From Pomphorhynchus laevis (taxonomy: Eukaryota; Acanthocephala; Palaeacanthocephala; Echinorhynchida; Pomphorhynchidae): a stretch of 64,000 bases of DNA. The notes below the pieces were generated by a model. The model was not told the origin of the DNA, did not search any database, and saw only the letters and a program-made list of their open reading frames with translations. Position numbers and translations under genes: made by a program. The stretch spans positions 112,270-176,269 of the forward strand of contig WNNJ02003773.1 of NCBI GenBank assembly GCA_012934845.2, in the 5' to 3' direction. The stretch's first letter is position 1, and the number at the start of each line of letters is the position of its first letter. Positions 10,810 to 22,749 of the stretch are shown one piece after another.

Positions 10810-11939
10810 GCCTAGTCCGATAAACTTAAAATTCGCTTCTTTCAATTCTTCAGCTATACCGTGAGATCCTACCAAGTAAATTAATCCTTTAAAATCGATC
10901 GACTTTAAGTACTCAGCAACTAGCCAAGAAGTTGATATTATCTGTTCCTGGAAACAAACACGTTTTCAAAATGCATAAGTACACATTGTTACCTTTTTAG
11001 CGTTGTAACCAAGTTTTTGAAGTTTAGACACATAAGCCGAACGTGATTTCGTACTGTTGTTAGTAAAGAAATATACTTTCTTGTTCTGATAAATATTTAC
11101 AAAACAATACAAGAAATTATTGGACGATATTCACCTTCGACGTTAGGTAATTCAGTGCATTCACAGCATCATCTATTCCTTTCCCATCAATCCATAGCAC
11201 GCCTGTTGAAATTTCAATTTGTCAATCATTGCCAACAACAATGAAATTGAATTAAAAGTAAAATTCGCATACATTCTAATCATAAAATGATCAATTGCAA
11301 GCTGTATAAGTTGAAATTAATTGATAATAAAATTAGAAAGAATTATTTAAATATTAAAATTAATAAATTAAATTAATAGAACCTTATAACACTGAGCTAG
11401 ATACCCTAAATTTTACAAATTAATAAAGTTTGCAAATAATAAACAAGAAAATGTATAAAAAGAACATTTAAACAAAGATACTATATGTTCATATTTCGGT
11501 CAATTTACTGGATAATTTTTAAAGCAATTATAACTCCAAGGATGAATACAATGGAAATAACCACATGACATATATTTATACTCATCTCAGGTGATTTTTA
11601 ACTATTAAATAATAAAATAAATTAAAAAATCAATTATTTATATTGTAAAATAAATAAAAACTGATATTTGCTTTTAGACAAATAATTTAGTTCCTAGTTA
11701 AAGTAAAAATAGAGAATCAAATCATTAAATTAATTTTATTTGATAAAATAAAATAAAACTAATTTATGTTTTAAGAAACATAAATTAGTTTTTACTTAAA
11801 ATCAACTTAAAACACAAATCATTTGAATAAAAATAATATATAAGGAAAAATGTGACAAACCATCGCAATCGAAGATGAAACAATTATTTTTTTCTAAAAG
11901 TTCGTTACAAACGTTTTGATCAACAGCTACGGGAATCAT
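10810..11939 (-). CDS. PGP-type HAD phosphatase, exons 1-4
   Basis: Four exons in perfect phase: 11939-11861, 11202-11135, 11085-10993 and 10947-10810. Exon 1 starts MIPVAVDQNVCNELLEKNN and ends in FIFDCDG, HAD motif I (DxDG, nucleophile Asp). Exon 2 gives VLWIDGKGIDDAVNALNYL. Exon 3 gives KVYFFTNNSTKSRSAYVSKL, motif II with TNNSTKSR. Exon 4 gives ISTSWLVAEYLKS, YLVGSHGIAEEL and FKFIGLG. The order and spacing match animal phosphoglycolate phosphatase (PGP), which removes phosphate from 2-phosphoglycolate and related metabolites in the cytosol. Donors: GTTTGT, GTGAAT, GTAACA, GTGAGT; acceptors all end in (C/T)AG. The gene continues at 4068 across a repeat-filled intron. These exons look intact; the 3' part does not. 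Confidence 0.85.
11755..11792. repeat. Perfect hairpin, 17-bp arms
   Basis: AAAACTAATTTATGTTT, loop TAAG, then the exact reverse complement. It lies in PGP intron 1 (11203-11860). Confidence 0.9.
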
Positions 11940-12229
11940 ATAACTTTAGTATTTTGTTGATCTAAAATTTTTTCAGATATTACATATTTCAATTTTCAAA
12001 TAATTTAATCCTAAATTATCGAATTTGATGCCAATCTCTTAAAATTTCATAGTTGAAAAGTATTGAAAACAATAAATTATGATATTTCATAATTTTCATC
12101 GATTAATTGTGATAAAAATGTAAATAAACAAGAATAGGATTGGATAAACGTATCGTGATATCAGTGAATATAAATATAAAAATATAAACGATTGGATCAT
12201 AAAATTCAAAATCAACGAGCTTAGTAATC

Positions 12230-12560
12230 AATCAATTAAATCAGCTAACTGAGTCTACGTATTTAATATAATTATAAAATAAACAAAACATAATAATGAT
12301 AAATCAAAATTTAATAATTAAATAATAAAATTAATAATTGCTTTTAGATTTTCTATAATTTAAATTTTCTATAATTTAAATCAAGTTAAAAAAATGAAAT
12401 TTAAAATAAAGGTCATTTTTATGAATTGACTAATAAATAACAGACGTTGTATCAGAATAAGAATTAGAGGTCATCAGGAGGAACTGCTATGCTATCAGGT
12501 TTCGGCCCCTAACTCCTCTACCCAACATAGCAGCGGGGCCAAATACATGCTAATGAATAT
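12230..12560 (-). mobile_element. PLE terminal repeat (solo end)
   Basis: Nearly identical to the reverse complement of 62.13-62.48 kb. It has the end signature GCTAACTGAGTCTACGTATT (about 12242), the TGAATTGACTAATAAATAAC block and the full pseudoknot block (12484-12540), and stops after CAAATACATGCTAATG. It has no coding part. It lies about 290 bp upstream of the PGP start codon. High similarity to the 62-kb copy suggests a recent insertion. Confidence 0.85.
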
Positions 12561-13325
12561 TGGAAATGTATCATTAAAAATGTTTTAAAAAACTATTAAC
12601 CATTTACCAATCTAGGAAAGTAATGAAAACTACATGCTAAACGCTTATAATCTAAAACAATTTAGATTTGTATATTTTGAATGACCACGGTAATCGAAGA
12701 GCAACCAATGTTTAAACCTTTTAACAATATTCAAACGATCTGCAATTATAGCTATTCAAAATTAAGGACTTGAAACAAAGTCCCCTCCCTTTGCTGATTT
12801 TGTTTTCGAAAACTTGTTGTTTTATGAAATTAATGAGTCAAAAAGCAAATAATTTATTCAATTATCGAAAAGCTTATCGGTTTTAAACCTTTTACTTGCT
12901 ATAGATAATTTTATAAAATTGTATAACTAAAATTTACAAATAACAATAGTAATTATTCGAAAGTTCTATAACTTTTCTTTTTCTATTTAAGAATAGAAAA
13001 AGAAATGTAGCATTTGAAAAAAATTCAAAATTCGACCAAGCTAACATTTTTAATGTAATCATGAATTGAAAATTCACAGGAAACTCTGTTCAATTATGAT
13101 AAACATTTAAAAATATGAAAGCATTGATTAGACAGAACAGTGCTCAGTTATGACATTATCAGTCTTTTTCATTATTTTTTTGGTATCAGATTTAGTTAAA
13201 AAAAAGTTAAACACTTTTTAAATTCCGTGGCCACGATCAAATAGGCTACGACTAAATTGGACACTATTATATTGATAAGTTAAAATAATTATAAATAATA
13301 AAAAAATTCACATTAATAATTTACA
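12561..13325. other. Upstream flank, no gene seen
   Basis: A/T-rich unique sequence with no open frame or recognisable element. It could hold PGP regulatory sequence, but nothing specific is readable. Confidence 0.4.
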
Positions 13326-13329
13326 TTAA

Positions 13330-13495
13330 AAATAATTAAAACACAGCGTAAAATCTGAATTTAGTAAAACCAAGGCCACCGAGATCTACTGGGAGTGAAA
13401 TCTGTCGCCAAGCTTCATCGCTCAAAACGAGATTAGGTGTCTTCGACAGAAGATCCTTCAGCTCATTGTCGTAAGATGCTAAATGGGGCTACGAA
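13330..13495 (-). mobile_element. LINE family F fragment
   Basis: The minus strand reads PHLASYDNELKDLLSKTPNL, then SDEAWRQISLPVDLGGLGFT and a stop. The W.Q.sLPV..GGLG motif lies downstream of the RT in a LINE group also seen at 31.0-31.7 and 34.1-35.3 kb. Only about 50 codons remain, ending in an unrelated A/T-rich stop. Confidence 0.55.
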
Positions 13496-13808
13496 AACAC
13501 GAAAAAGTGCTGAGTAAGTATTGTAATCTGGGCAAAGTTACTGATCGAGTCAGTAATATTGCCTCGTGTTCCCCAGCCCACCTATTCGACTACCAGCAAG
13601 CTTTAACTGCACTGTAAAGGAAGTTTTAAATCCGACAAAACAAGAATCAAGTAAAATTTTTTGGTTATCAAATAAATAAATAAATAAAGACTTTATTAAA
13701 TACACCAAAATATAGCATGCAACAATAAAAAAGGTAGGTCATAACCAACTCAGAAAAAATGACAGAATTTTCTTTCGTTTTTTCATCTTCCCTTTCTCTT
13801 TCATGGCC

Positions 13809-16256
13809 TTAGGTCCAGTGGGATCTAAGCCCCCAACCAATACAACACGCCGCCTTCCGACTGAACCACCCGGGGACTTTCACCCCCCGAAGAATCCAAT
13901 CGGCGCGAACTATGCTTGGTAAACGAGATACGATGAGCTTAAGAAACCTTAGCCTTTGCTCTGGGGGAAGTCTTCTTGAGAAGAAGACTAGTCCCGAGAT
14001 AGCCCAGGTACCCCAAAGGCGCACCTGGGTTTTCCCTTTCAATGACAGATGCTGAGCCCGTTTCATGGCCCACCTAGCTTTCTTCAGGATACGTTTAAGT
14101 CTATCCAGGTCAGCTTTCGCCGACCAGTTCACCGTAACGGTGAACCCCAGGTATTTGACTCGACTTGAGAAGGTGGGGAGTGGTTCAGAGGCAAATATGG
14201 AGGAGAGTGCAAAAAGTGCTAATCTCTTAAGTTTTTTCTTTGTTGCAGTGGTGCCATTAAAGACAACCGCCTGCGATTTGGCAGAGTTTAAAATAAGATT
14301 GGATACGGGTAACTGGTCTTTTAATCTTAAAAAGGAGCGGCTGATGTTAGAAACTACGTCTTTGCACCTGTGTCTAGAGAACAGAGCTGTGGTGTCATCA
14401 GCATACACCACAAGACGTTGTTCGCGTTTAAATATTTTGAATATATTAATGGAGGCAGCAAGATATAAGATAGGAGAAAGAGGTGAACCTTGAGGCACAC
14501 CCGTAATAGGGTAGGACTGACGCGCATCAGGGTCGTCTTCATAGTAAAAACGCTTGGTGTACAGCAGAATCTCCACCGTGTTCACAATTCTCGCAGGCAA
14601 CCCGAGGGACATGAGAGAAGAGATCATAAAGGGAATGGAGATTCCGTCAAATGCAGAAGAAAAGTCGAGGAAAACAGCCGCAACAAGACGATGGCTGTTA
14701 TCGCGGCAAAACTGCTTCACCTCACCAACTGCTGAATGGACCGAGCGACCTTTGACGAACCCATGAAAACCTGGAGGGATCAAATTACGCCTAATGACAT
14801 GGTCGCGGATTTTACGCGCAAGCGCTTTTTCATAAATCGACACGAGGGAATTTTAATCGAAATGGGTCGCAGGTCTTTAGGACATGAGCAGTATTTTTTC
14901 TTAGGGATAAAAACACGCTTACTAATATTGATGCCTGCTACATCGGATGGGGAGGCTAAAAGCATTGTTACGGCCACCTCTCTTCTCTGATCGGCTGTCA
15001 AAAGCTGACAGACCCGAGAAGAAAGTGGAACGACGGATTTGGAGGTGCCCGGGAGTGGACCCCAAGAGTTAAGAATATCCGTAACAGATAGATCCCTACT
15101 CCTGAAGTTACACCAAGGCGGGATTGGTTGAGGTGATTGAGTGGCTCCATAGTTGTGTAGGGCTAGTAACTCCTCCAAAACTTTTTCAAGGCCTCCATTC
15201 CCTATCCAACTAAATGCTCTATCCTTCCAGCAAACAAACTTCTCCTTCTTGAAAATCTTCCAAAAGGAAGACTGAGAAGGATTAAGGCGAGCGATACTCG
15301 TCCTATCCTTACTCAGCTGGAACCTGTATCTAGTGCTCTAGTATTCATTCACAAAGGGATTGTTTGGCGGAAGCAGAGAGATTAGGGAGGTTAAGCAGTT
15401 TCGCAAGGACCTTGAGTTTTGTCGGAGTGGGATTGTATATACGACCTTTATAGGTGGTAAATAAAATCGCGGTAGCTTGCGAAAAGAGGTAGGTATTAAA
15501 TTCGGTCAGACTTTCATTTCCTATTGGGAAAGAGTTGGATAGCCGCTTTAAAGAAGGCCACTCTGTTTGGATCAAAGTGAAATCTTCTTCGAAGCAACAT
15601 ATCTTCCTCAATTCTCCAACGAATTAGGTCATGAGAGGTGGACAATTGCTGGCGCGACTGCTCCGTGCAGAGGGGTTTTAACAACCACTTCGAGTGAAGC
15701 AGTAAAATGTCGAGGATATAATTTGTAGATGTGCAATGAAAGGTAGGGGTAGGTGGTTTGTGAATAAGATAACCGTTCTTAGCTCTGCGAAGTGCTGCGT
15801 TGATCCAACGACCAGTTCTGTCGCGTAAGTCTCCAAGTATCAAGTCATAGCCGCTGTCAATAATACTATCCAGGAGGTCACGGTTCTTGTGAATCTCCCC
15901 TGGACGAATGTAGATATTGGGTAGACTGAGGCGTTTACCGTTCTTACCGAGTGAAACTACTAAACAAGACATTGCTGGACATGAGTAGTTTAAAGGAGGG
16001 AGGACCTTAAGGAGCACTTAACTAAGGTCAAGAGTCCTTGAGATGAAGAAGAGTGAGGTGAGGTTATGTACGGAGTATAGTGGGAACATATATGTTTTGG
16101 GATAAATCGAGTAATGTCCTGGGGAAGACGGATAGACCGCGTCTCCTGAAGGACTATAACATCTGCATCTCTACCATATAAAAGTCTAAGGGCAGAAGCA
16201 CCTCCTGAATTCCACTGAAGGACATTTAGTGAAAAAGGCTCACGAGTACTCTGCAT
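13809..16256 (-). pseudogene. LINE A2 ORF2 (endonuclease + RT)
   Basis: Starts MQSTREPFSLNVLQWNSGGA, with VIVLQETRSIRLPQ (catalytic Glu), YIRPGEIHKNRDLLD and LILGDLRDRTGRW, where the usual DFND is DLRD. The RT is open from 14843 to the end (344 codons): GFHGFVKGRSVHSAV, FLDFSSAFDGIS, ITGVPQGSPLSPIL, VVYADDTTALFSR and KYLGFTVTVNWSAKADL. The last part is SRLPSIVRADWILRG and GWFSRKAACCIGWG. Frames shift near 16.0, 15.55, 15.35 and 14.8 kb, so it is inactive despite a good catalytic core. Confidence 0.85.
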
Positions 16257-16395
16257 TGTGATGGATTAGTTGGATGGGTGATTGCCTACCTGGACAGAGC
16301 TAAGTGCAGGAAGGTTACCCTTCCTGCCACTAGCCCACCCGGGTTCGGTACTTGCCTCTGGGCAGCGTCTTCATTTCCCTTATGCTGTTTGCCAC

Positions 16396-17492
16396 TCAGC
16401 ATTTTACCGATCTTGAGCGGGGGAACAGTATGGGCCGAAGCCCCCTCTTCTTCGATTCCTGAAGAACTGCCGAAACAGGTAGCGTAGGATGAGTGTTCAC
16501 TACACCCAAAGCCATGAGAATAAGGTTTTCAAGTTTGCGATGGGAATCTTCTAATTTACCATCCATTGTACGTAATATATCAGAGTCATCCATTCGCGGG
16601 GCGGCCACTTGCGAATAAGTAGAAGGTTTGACCGGTTTGATGAACATACTTCTATATTCTTTGAACATACTGCATCTCCTACCCCAGGCAGGATGGCTCC
16701 CCCCACAGTTCGAGCAGGATAGGGGTGCCACACAACGGTCGTTCGATAGTAGAGTCTGACAGGAAGTTGAACTGCAAACCCCGCATGTTTGGGTCCCACT
16801 GCAGCTGGAGGCCCAGTGCCCCCATTTGTGACACCTGCTGCAGTGGGGTAAGTAAGCTCATATTTTTCTGTAATGAAAAAACGGATATTAAAACCCATGA
16901 AGGGGTTCGATGAAGATTTAGCCAAGGCTTCTGCAGTATCTACCGGAGCTGAGCAAAAGCCAACCGGTATAGGGTTGCCATCCCTACCCTGGATTGACCT
17001 AAAATTAGTAATTTTGAATGTAGACATTAATGATTTCATATCTTCCTCATCCATACTACAAGGAAGATTCGTCACCTTTAGCGAGGCAAGGATGGGCCTA
17101 AAGGTGAGTTCACCATAAACTGTTAGGTTGGAGGAAAAGTATTTAGAGTAATTTTTAGCCAGGTCTGCTGTGACGAACGAAACTTTCACCTCTGAAGGGT
17201 GAAGTTTCACCGTGTTGAACAAAATTCTGTTTTTATACTGCTGGGCAAATGAACGTAAAAATACATTGTAAAGTTCATGTCTTTCGATTGGTCGTATAAC
17301 TCTGATTAAAACCAAATTCTTTAATTTTGGGATGGGGGGAAGCACTTCCCCATCACCGGATAATAAAGAAACAGTACTGACCTTATTGAATCGTTGTGAA
17401 GAAGAACTTACATGAAGAACCTCTTTGTTGGCTGGAATTCCACTGGTTTTTGCAGCAACATTTGAATGCTTTGAAAACTCCGACATGTTCAC
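16396..17492 (-). pseudogene. LINE A2 ORF1 (zinc-knuckle protein)
   Basis: MNMSEFSKHSNVAAKTSGIP opens a 313-codon frame. Residues 50-220 include a conserved non-knuckle part (LIRVIRPIERHELYNVFLRS, SVTADLAKNY-like, VTNLPCSMDEEDMKSL). A frame change near 16.8 kb leads into the knuckles CHKWGHWASSC, CGVCSSTSC and CSNCGGSHPAWGRRC, then MFKEYRSMF in the 16731-16396 frame. The layout equals that of A1. Nucleic-acid binding is expected for the family. Confidence 0.8.
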
Positions 17493-19527
17493 TTTTGGAA
17501 TGTGACAATATATCAGTTGTACTTGTGATTTTCATAGTTATCAAAAAATCTACGCTTTATATCTATGTCGCTAAACATAAATTCGCTTACTAGCACGTTA
17601 GAATTAGAAACAACATCAATCGAACCGAATAACAAACGCTAAGATATGCAAGAGCTCGACGGTAACGTACGGCTAATTTGCTCTTCTTGACTATTGTCTT
17701 CATAGACTTGATCATCTCCGTCACTTATCTCAATCTCGGTATAATTATCAATTTCGATTATATTTTCATTTACGTTTTCTAAAAGCTGTTCGTCTCTATC
17801 AAATTCAGGCTCGACGATATGTCGAATATTATTAACGTGTCGCGAAAAACCATTTACCTTCACAATCGATTCTGACTGTCTATCTGTGACAAATCCCTTA
17901 GTCCAGCGACTCATCCTCCTAGCACTTGAAGGTTTTACCCAAACTTGTTGCCCAATTCGAAATCGAGATTTAATTATGCGACGCTGTGACAGAATGTTCC
18001 GTGGATGTATCCAAGAATAATTAAATATTGCCATAGCAGGACTGTTGCTAGATTATCTAAGAGTACGACAGCTCAAATTATACCAGAATGTCGATTCTAG
18101 AGGTGAGCATCCACATCTTTCTGCAGTTCTTTTAATCGTGCAATGATCACGTTCAATTATTCCATTACCCTGTGGTCTAAACGCAGCTCGATATATCGTA
18201 TATATTACTCATTCTCGACAAAGATTCTCCAGTTGTTGTGACCGAAAAGTACCATTATCCATCAGCAACTCACGGGGCGGACTATGATTTACAAATATTT
18301 CCTTAAGTTTCCTACAAACCTCCACAGCACTTTCATCCTGCAGTTCTCTTTATATAGTGAACCTACTTGGACCGCTATCTATAGTTGTTAAAAACGGTTT
18401 GCCTCGATAGTGGGTAATGTCAATAGCAAGTCTAATCCAATTTTCGGGAACGGAACAAATACCTTGGGGAGCTAGATTATTAGTAGGATCAATTGATTGA
18501 CACACTTGACAGGTACGGGCGATTTACTCAACTTGCGCTTTTTGAGCATAGGGATTCATCATCCCTGCTAGAAAATAAGATCTTTCAATGCCAAAATGAT
18601 GAAGATTGTGAATCTGTTTTTGTTTAACTCAACAAACGTCCAATGAACATTCAGACCCATTTCTTGTATGATTGACTCTAAAACGCACAATCTTCGGCGA
18701 ATTAACATTTTAGCGGAATACGGGGTACGCAATCGTTTTAACTTCGAGGTAGTCACGTTTAACCAGTGAATAACAGTTTTAGAATAGGTTTTTATACATA
18801 TGTTTTTTAAATCTCATTTGGTAGCAAGATTAATTCTTCGTATTACTGCTTCTAATTCGGCGACATTGATATGAAGCGAATCCGATTGTTTTCTCAGCCA
18901 TGTCGCGTCCTCTGCGATGTTTTCGTTTATTTCTAGACAAACTGCTATTGCTAAGTTACTAGCGTCGCACCATACGATGCCGGAATCATAGTTACCTACA
19001 TTTCATATTCCCCGAACGGGATCATCAACATTAAGTTGCTTTAATATTTAATCAAAAAAATTACTAGCATCATTCCCGGCATAGTCATCCCAATTCTTAC
19101 AAACGGATGATCCCTTGCACAGACTAAATGCTATTCTTAGTCAGCCCCCGATGGGATAATGGCTTATCAATTACCCGCATATCGAGGAAAGCTCACGACG
19201 TGTCATGGACTCGGTTTGTATATCGTCAACCATCAACGTCGATCATCTTGTGAATTCTAACAATTCCTTACTATTAATATTTATCGTCATTCCCAATATT
19301 CGATTTCCTTCAATTTCCATAGGTTCTTTTGCTATGAATCCGAAATTACGTAAATGTTGCATTAGATAATCCGCACTTACAATGTTCTCATTTACAAGAA
19401 TATCGTCCATGTATGCGCTTGTTCCATATTTAATCTTTATATCCCTGGACAATATTTCTTTTAATATTAAAGACATTATTCTCGGTGCACTACATAACCC
19501 GAACCCTAATCGAGTTAAACAATAAGT

Positions 19528-20713
19528 GGTCAAGTTGCGCCGGATGCAGTCTGTACTGGAAACTCTTACTCATGCGGCTATTGACGTAACGCCACATGGT
19601 GATGCTGATATTCAGCTTCTAAAGACCGATAGGCTATTGCCTAAGACAACCGATGATTCCTTCCCGCTTACAGCCGACATAGCTAATGTCGAATCTGCAC
19701 CGTCTACATCTTCTCCTGTGAATAAACTAGTTCCTACTAGGCCACGCTCCATGTCAATTGCAACCTGTGATGAGCGTGGAATTGAGGCTACTCGGAATTC
19801 CGTAAAGATGCCAAATTTAGAAAATACTCTGATTGGCGAGGCCATCAACAACAGCCATATTTGTTGCGGTAATAGTGTCGTGGATGCTTTAGGCGGACAA
19901 TTGAGTGAATCTCATGTATGCGTACGCGATTCTATTACCCCTACTCGCATTTGGACGAGAGGTTATGGTCATTCAAGAATATTGAGAAATGCAGCTCCTG
20001 ACACCGACACAATACAATATTCTCAAGTATGTCCAGGCAGGAGCATTGTACTTCCACCGCAAATTCCTTCTGTCGCCATCCCAAGGGTTCGGGATGTCGA
20101 GTCGTATTCATCAAATGTATCAAAGGATGTTGCGCCGAAGATAGACACAACGGCCCAGAAAGTCATACTTCACGACTTTCGGAACGATTCTAATGATACG
20201 TCGAGTGACCGAGCCACACGAGCATCAGATCCACCAACACATTTTCCACTGCTGTTCTTGCATGCAGCCGAAAATTCTCTACCTTACGTTGGTTGCAAGT
20301 CCCCAGCACCAGACTCTTCTGTAAGGCTCTCATCCCCAACAACTTTGGGCAATTCGCTTCCACGGTTGCCTGCTCGTTTAAACAATACGGCACACTTTAG
20401 TGGGGTCGAAAATACGGACAAAGCTCCCGCCGATCCTGTTGATTCTGGGACTAGTTTGTGCGGCGGATTTGGTGTGCCTGCTAGATCGAGCGCCACTAAG
20501 CGTAGCTACGATCGCTCCCAGACTCTCCTTTTAGCAAATGTAGTTGAGTCAAAGTCTTCCAATCATTTGGAAAGAATCCAGCATGATATACAAGCCATAA
20601 ATTTGATTCTTTCCCATGTCGTTTCCTCATGCCTTCCCAATTCAGTGAAAGTCCGTGTTTGCAATGTCTTTAGACTAGGGAAGCGCAGGTCCGGGGGAGG
20701 TCCAAGGCTTTAG
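19528..20713 (+). CDS. LINE D ORF1, 395 codons open
   Basis: The frame is uninterrupted from the insertion junction to 20713. The long N-terminal part is Ser/Thr-rich without a recognised domain. Near the C terminus, LERIQHDIQAINLILSH and VRVCNVFRLGKRRSG match the coiled-coil-to-RLGK transition of CR1/Jockey-type ORF1 proteins. The matching C-terminal continuation (KVIFYSRDD-like, then DLSYDDRLKLREA near 20800-20840) follows after a stop. The true start may lie upstream of what was inserted. A 395-codon open frame in a dead element is notable and suggests youth. Confidence 0.6.
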
Positions 20714-21059
20714 AAAGTGATTTTCTATTCGCGCGATGATTGGGCTACCATAGTCTCACATTCGTACCATCTGAAAGGCTCTCCTATTAGGATCTTTAGA
20801 GACCTTTCTTATGACGACAGGTTAAAGTTAAGAGAGGCTTAATTAGAGTTGCGTCGAAGAATCGAAGCTGGTCATACGAATTTAACCATTAAGGATTTTC
20901 GGGTGGTGCAACGAAGAATTTCTACCTCATTCCACGTAAAACCCAACCTGGTTTTTCACCTGGTGCTGCCCTTTCTTATCTCTCCGTCGCTACCGCAATG
21001 AGCGTGTCTGCTGTGACCAATTTACGCTCTATTATTGTAGTCGACCCACCAAGGCACCC

Positions 21060-22300
21060 ATCGTTAGTACTCATTGCCATAAACTTCACATTGTTAATTT
21101 GAATGCTCTCAGTTTATGCAATAAAATCGACGAATTACGTTTAAGGTCATCCAAACTTCAGCCAGACATCATTTCTATCACTGAAACGTGGCTCCACCCA
21201 AATATTCTAGACAGTGAAATAGCACTCGATGGATAGACACACTTACGCGCAGACCGACTTTCATCCAGGGGCGGTGGCGTCGTTCTTTATGCTAAAGATC
21301 CCCTATTTTTCAAAACCATTGAGTCTTCGTGTGGGCAAGATATCAGCTCTGACTTTCTGTGGGCCACTTCTAGGGACACTGCAATTAGTGACTTCACTAT
21401 AGGCCTGTTCTATCGCCCCCTTCGTCGCCCGTCTCCGATATTTGCAATTCATTACTCATACACACATCATCTGGTTCACCTACATTGATTCTGGGCGACT
21501 TCAATATGCCGCACATCGATTGGAACTTGATGATCCCCACTTCTCGTTGTGACGTCAACTCTTCAAGCTTATTATTTACCTTCATCTTTCTCGACCTTAC
21601 TCAGCATGTAAGGGAATTCACTCGTGTTCGAGGATCAAGTCGCTCAATTTTAGATCGATGTCTCTCTAGTAGTGAGCATCTGGTGAATCTTATAGAGTAC
21701 TTTTCTCCTCTCGGCTGCAGCGATAAACGTCTTTTATCCATTCGGCCTTCTCTAATGGGTCGTTCTCGCACTTCATGCCATTCCTTAAATATGCACAAAA
21801 CCGACTATGCTAAACTGAGAGAGTCGCTGTTCCGAGTAGTATGGCCATGTCCCTCACTGCACGGAATTGAGTTTGCATTGGATTTTTTTAAGTGTACTCT
21901 ACAGGCTGCCATTAGCTATCATAGCCCGGTTAAACGATCCTCTAGTGTTGCCTCTCGTCCACCCTGGATTGATCGTCAGGTCAACAGTGCCATAAAGTTG
22001 CGTGACCGCAAATTCCAAGAATTTAAAAATGGCCATTGTTCCTACCGACTGTACAAACAGGCAAGAAACTTTGCAACATCGTTAAAAAGATCCAAGCGCA
22101 AGCATTTCATCGATTCCCTCTGCCGCTGTTGCGTGGGCAACTCATCCCGTTTCTTCAAACATCTCAGATCCCATCTGAAGCCTGGAAATATAATTCCATG
22201 TCTAACCAAAGTGCAAGGGACAATTCTGAATGACCCGAAGCTCATAGCAGAGGAATTCAGTATTCACTACTTAAATATCGCATCCGAGGTCCCTTCGTCT
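21060..22300 (+). pseudogene. LINE D endonuclease and linker
   Basis: From about 21100: LNALSLCNKIDELRLRSSKL, PDIISITETWLHPNI, RADRLSSRGGGVVLYAKD and FTIGLFYRPLRRPS (APE-type endonuclease). After frame changes near 21.23 and 21.47 kb, MILGDFNMPHIDWN, RSILDRCLSSSEHL and GCSDKRLLSIRPS follow in the 21485-22372 frame, then the linker HFIDSLCRCCVGNSSRFFKH. The usual catalytic SDH is SDK here. No RT follows. Confidence 0.7.
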
Positions 22301-22749
22301 TCTATGTTTGAGCTGTTCTTCCCGTTTCACATGTTCGAGCTGTTCAAGCTCCTTTTGTTGTCGAAAATATAATAATAAAATAAGTCTGATTATTATAATT
22401 AACCAGTTGATATTTCCAGAACTCCTTAGCGACATGAATCTGTAAATAAGCATTCTTTAGGTCGACTATCTTAGCTGGCCCTTCTACTCGCCTCCAGATG
22501 CGAATAATCTTTTCGTATACAAGGGCATGCGATCCAATATGGCTACTCAAATACGCGTTGAGTTCTCTAAAATCCATTATAGGTCGCACTTTATTCTTTG
22601 AAGCGTGACGTACTGCTAAAAGCGGAATTATCCCAGTCTTAACAAACTTAGGCCACTTAACCAGAATACCATTTTGTATCCATTCTTCGATTTCTTTGTG
22701 AAATCCTTCATTAATATCCGAGCTATTGACAGATTTATAATGAGTAACA

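Larger units (their letters stand above)
13640..17545 (-). mobile_element. LINE family A, copy A2 (best preserved)
   Basis: Minus-strand copy with ORF1 (17492-16396), a short spacer, ORF2 (16256-13809) and a 3' tail down to about 13660 with AATAAATAAATAAAGAC. It abuts the LTR fossil at its 5' end (about 17.55-17.6 kb). It carries only a handful of frame breaks and has an intact RT catalytic motif, so it is the youngest or best kept member of the family here and the best reference for the others. Confidence 0.85.
19528..22378 (+). mobile_element. LINE family D (CR1-like) lacking RT, with 7-bp target duplication
   Basis: Inserted in the RT region of the LTR fossil and flanked by AATAAGT at 19521-19527 and 22379-22385. 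It holds an ORF1, a broken endonuclease (about 21085-21620), and the linker up to IAEEFSIHYLNIASE (about 22290). The element then jumps directly to a short tail rich in AATA, with no reverse transcriptase. Because the target duplication encloses this structure, the RT-less form was probably what inserted. Start is close to or within ORF1. Confidence 0.75.

Noticed and set aside
14065-14990. Open frames on the plus strand opposite the LINE A2 RT (e.g. 14065-14493, 14554-14766).
   Set aside because: They are antisense shadows of the conserved RT; the same shadows appear opposite A1 and A3.
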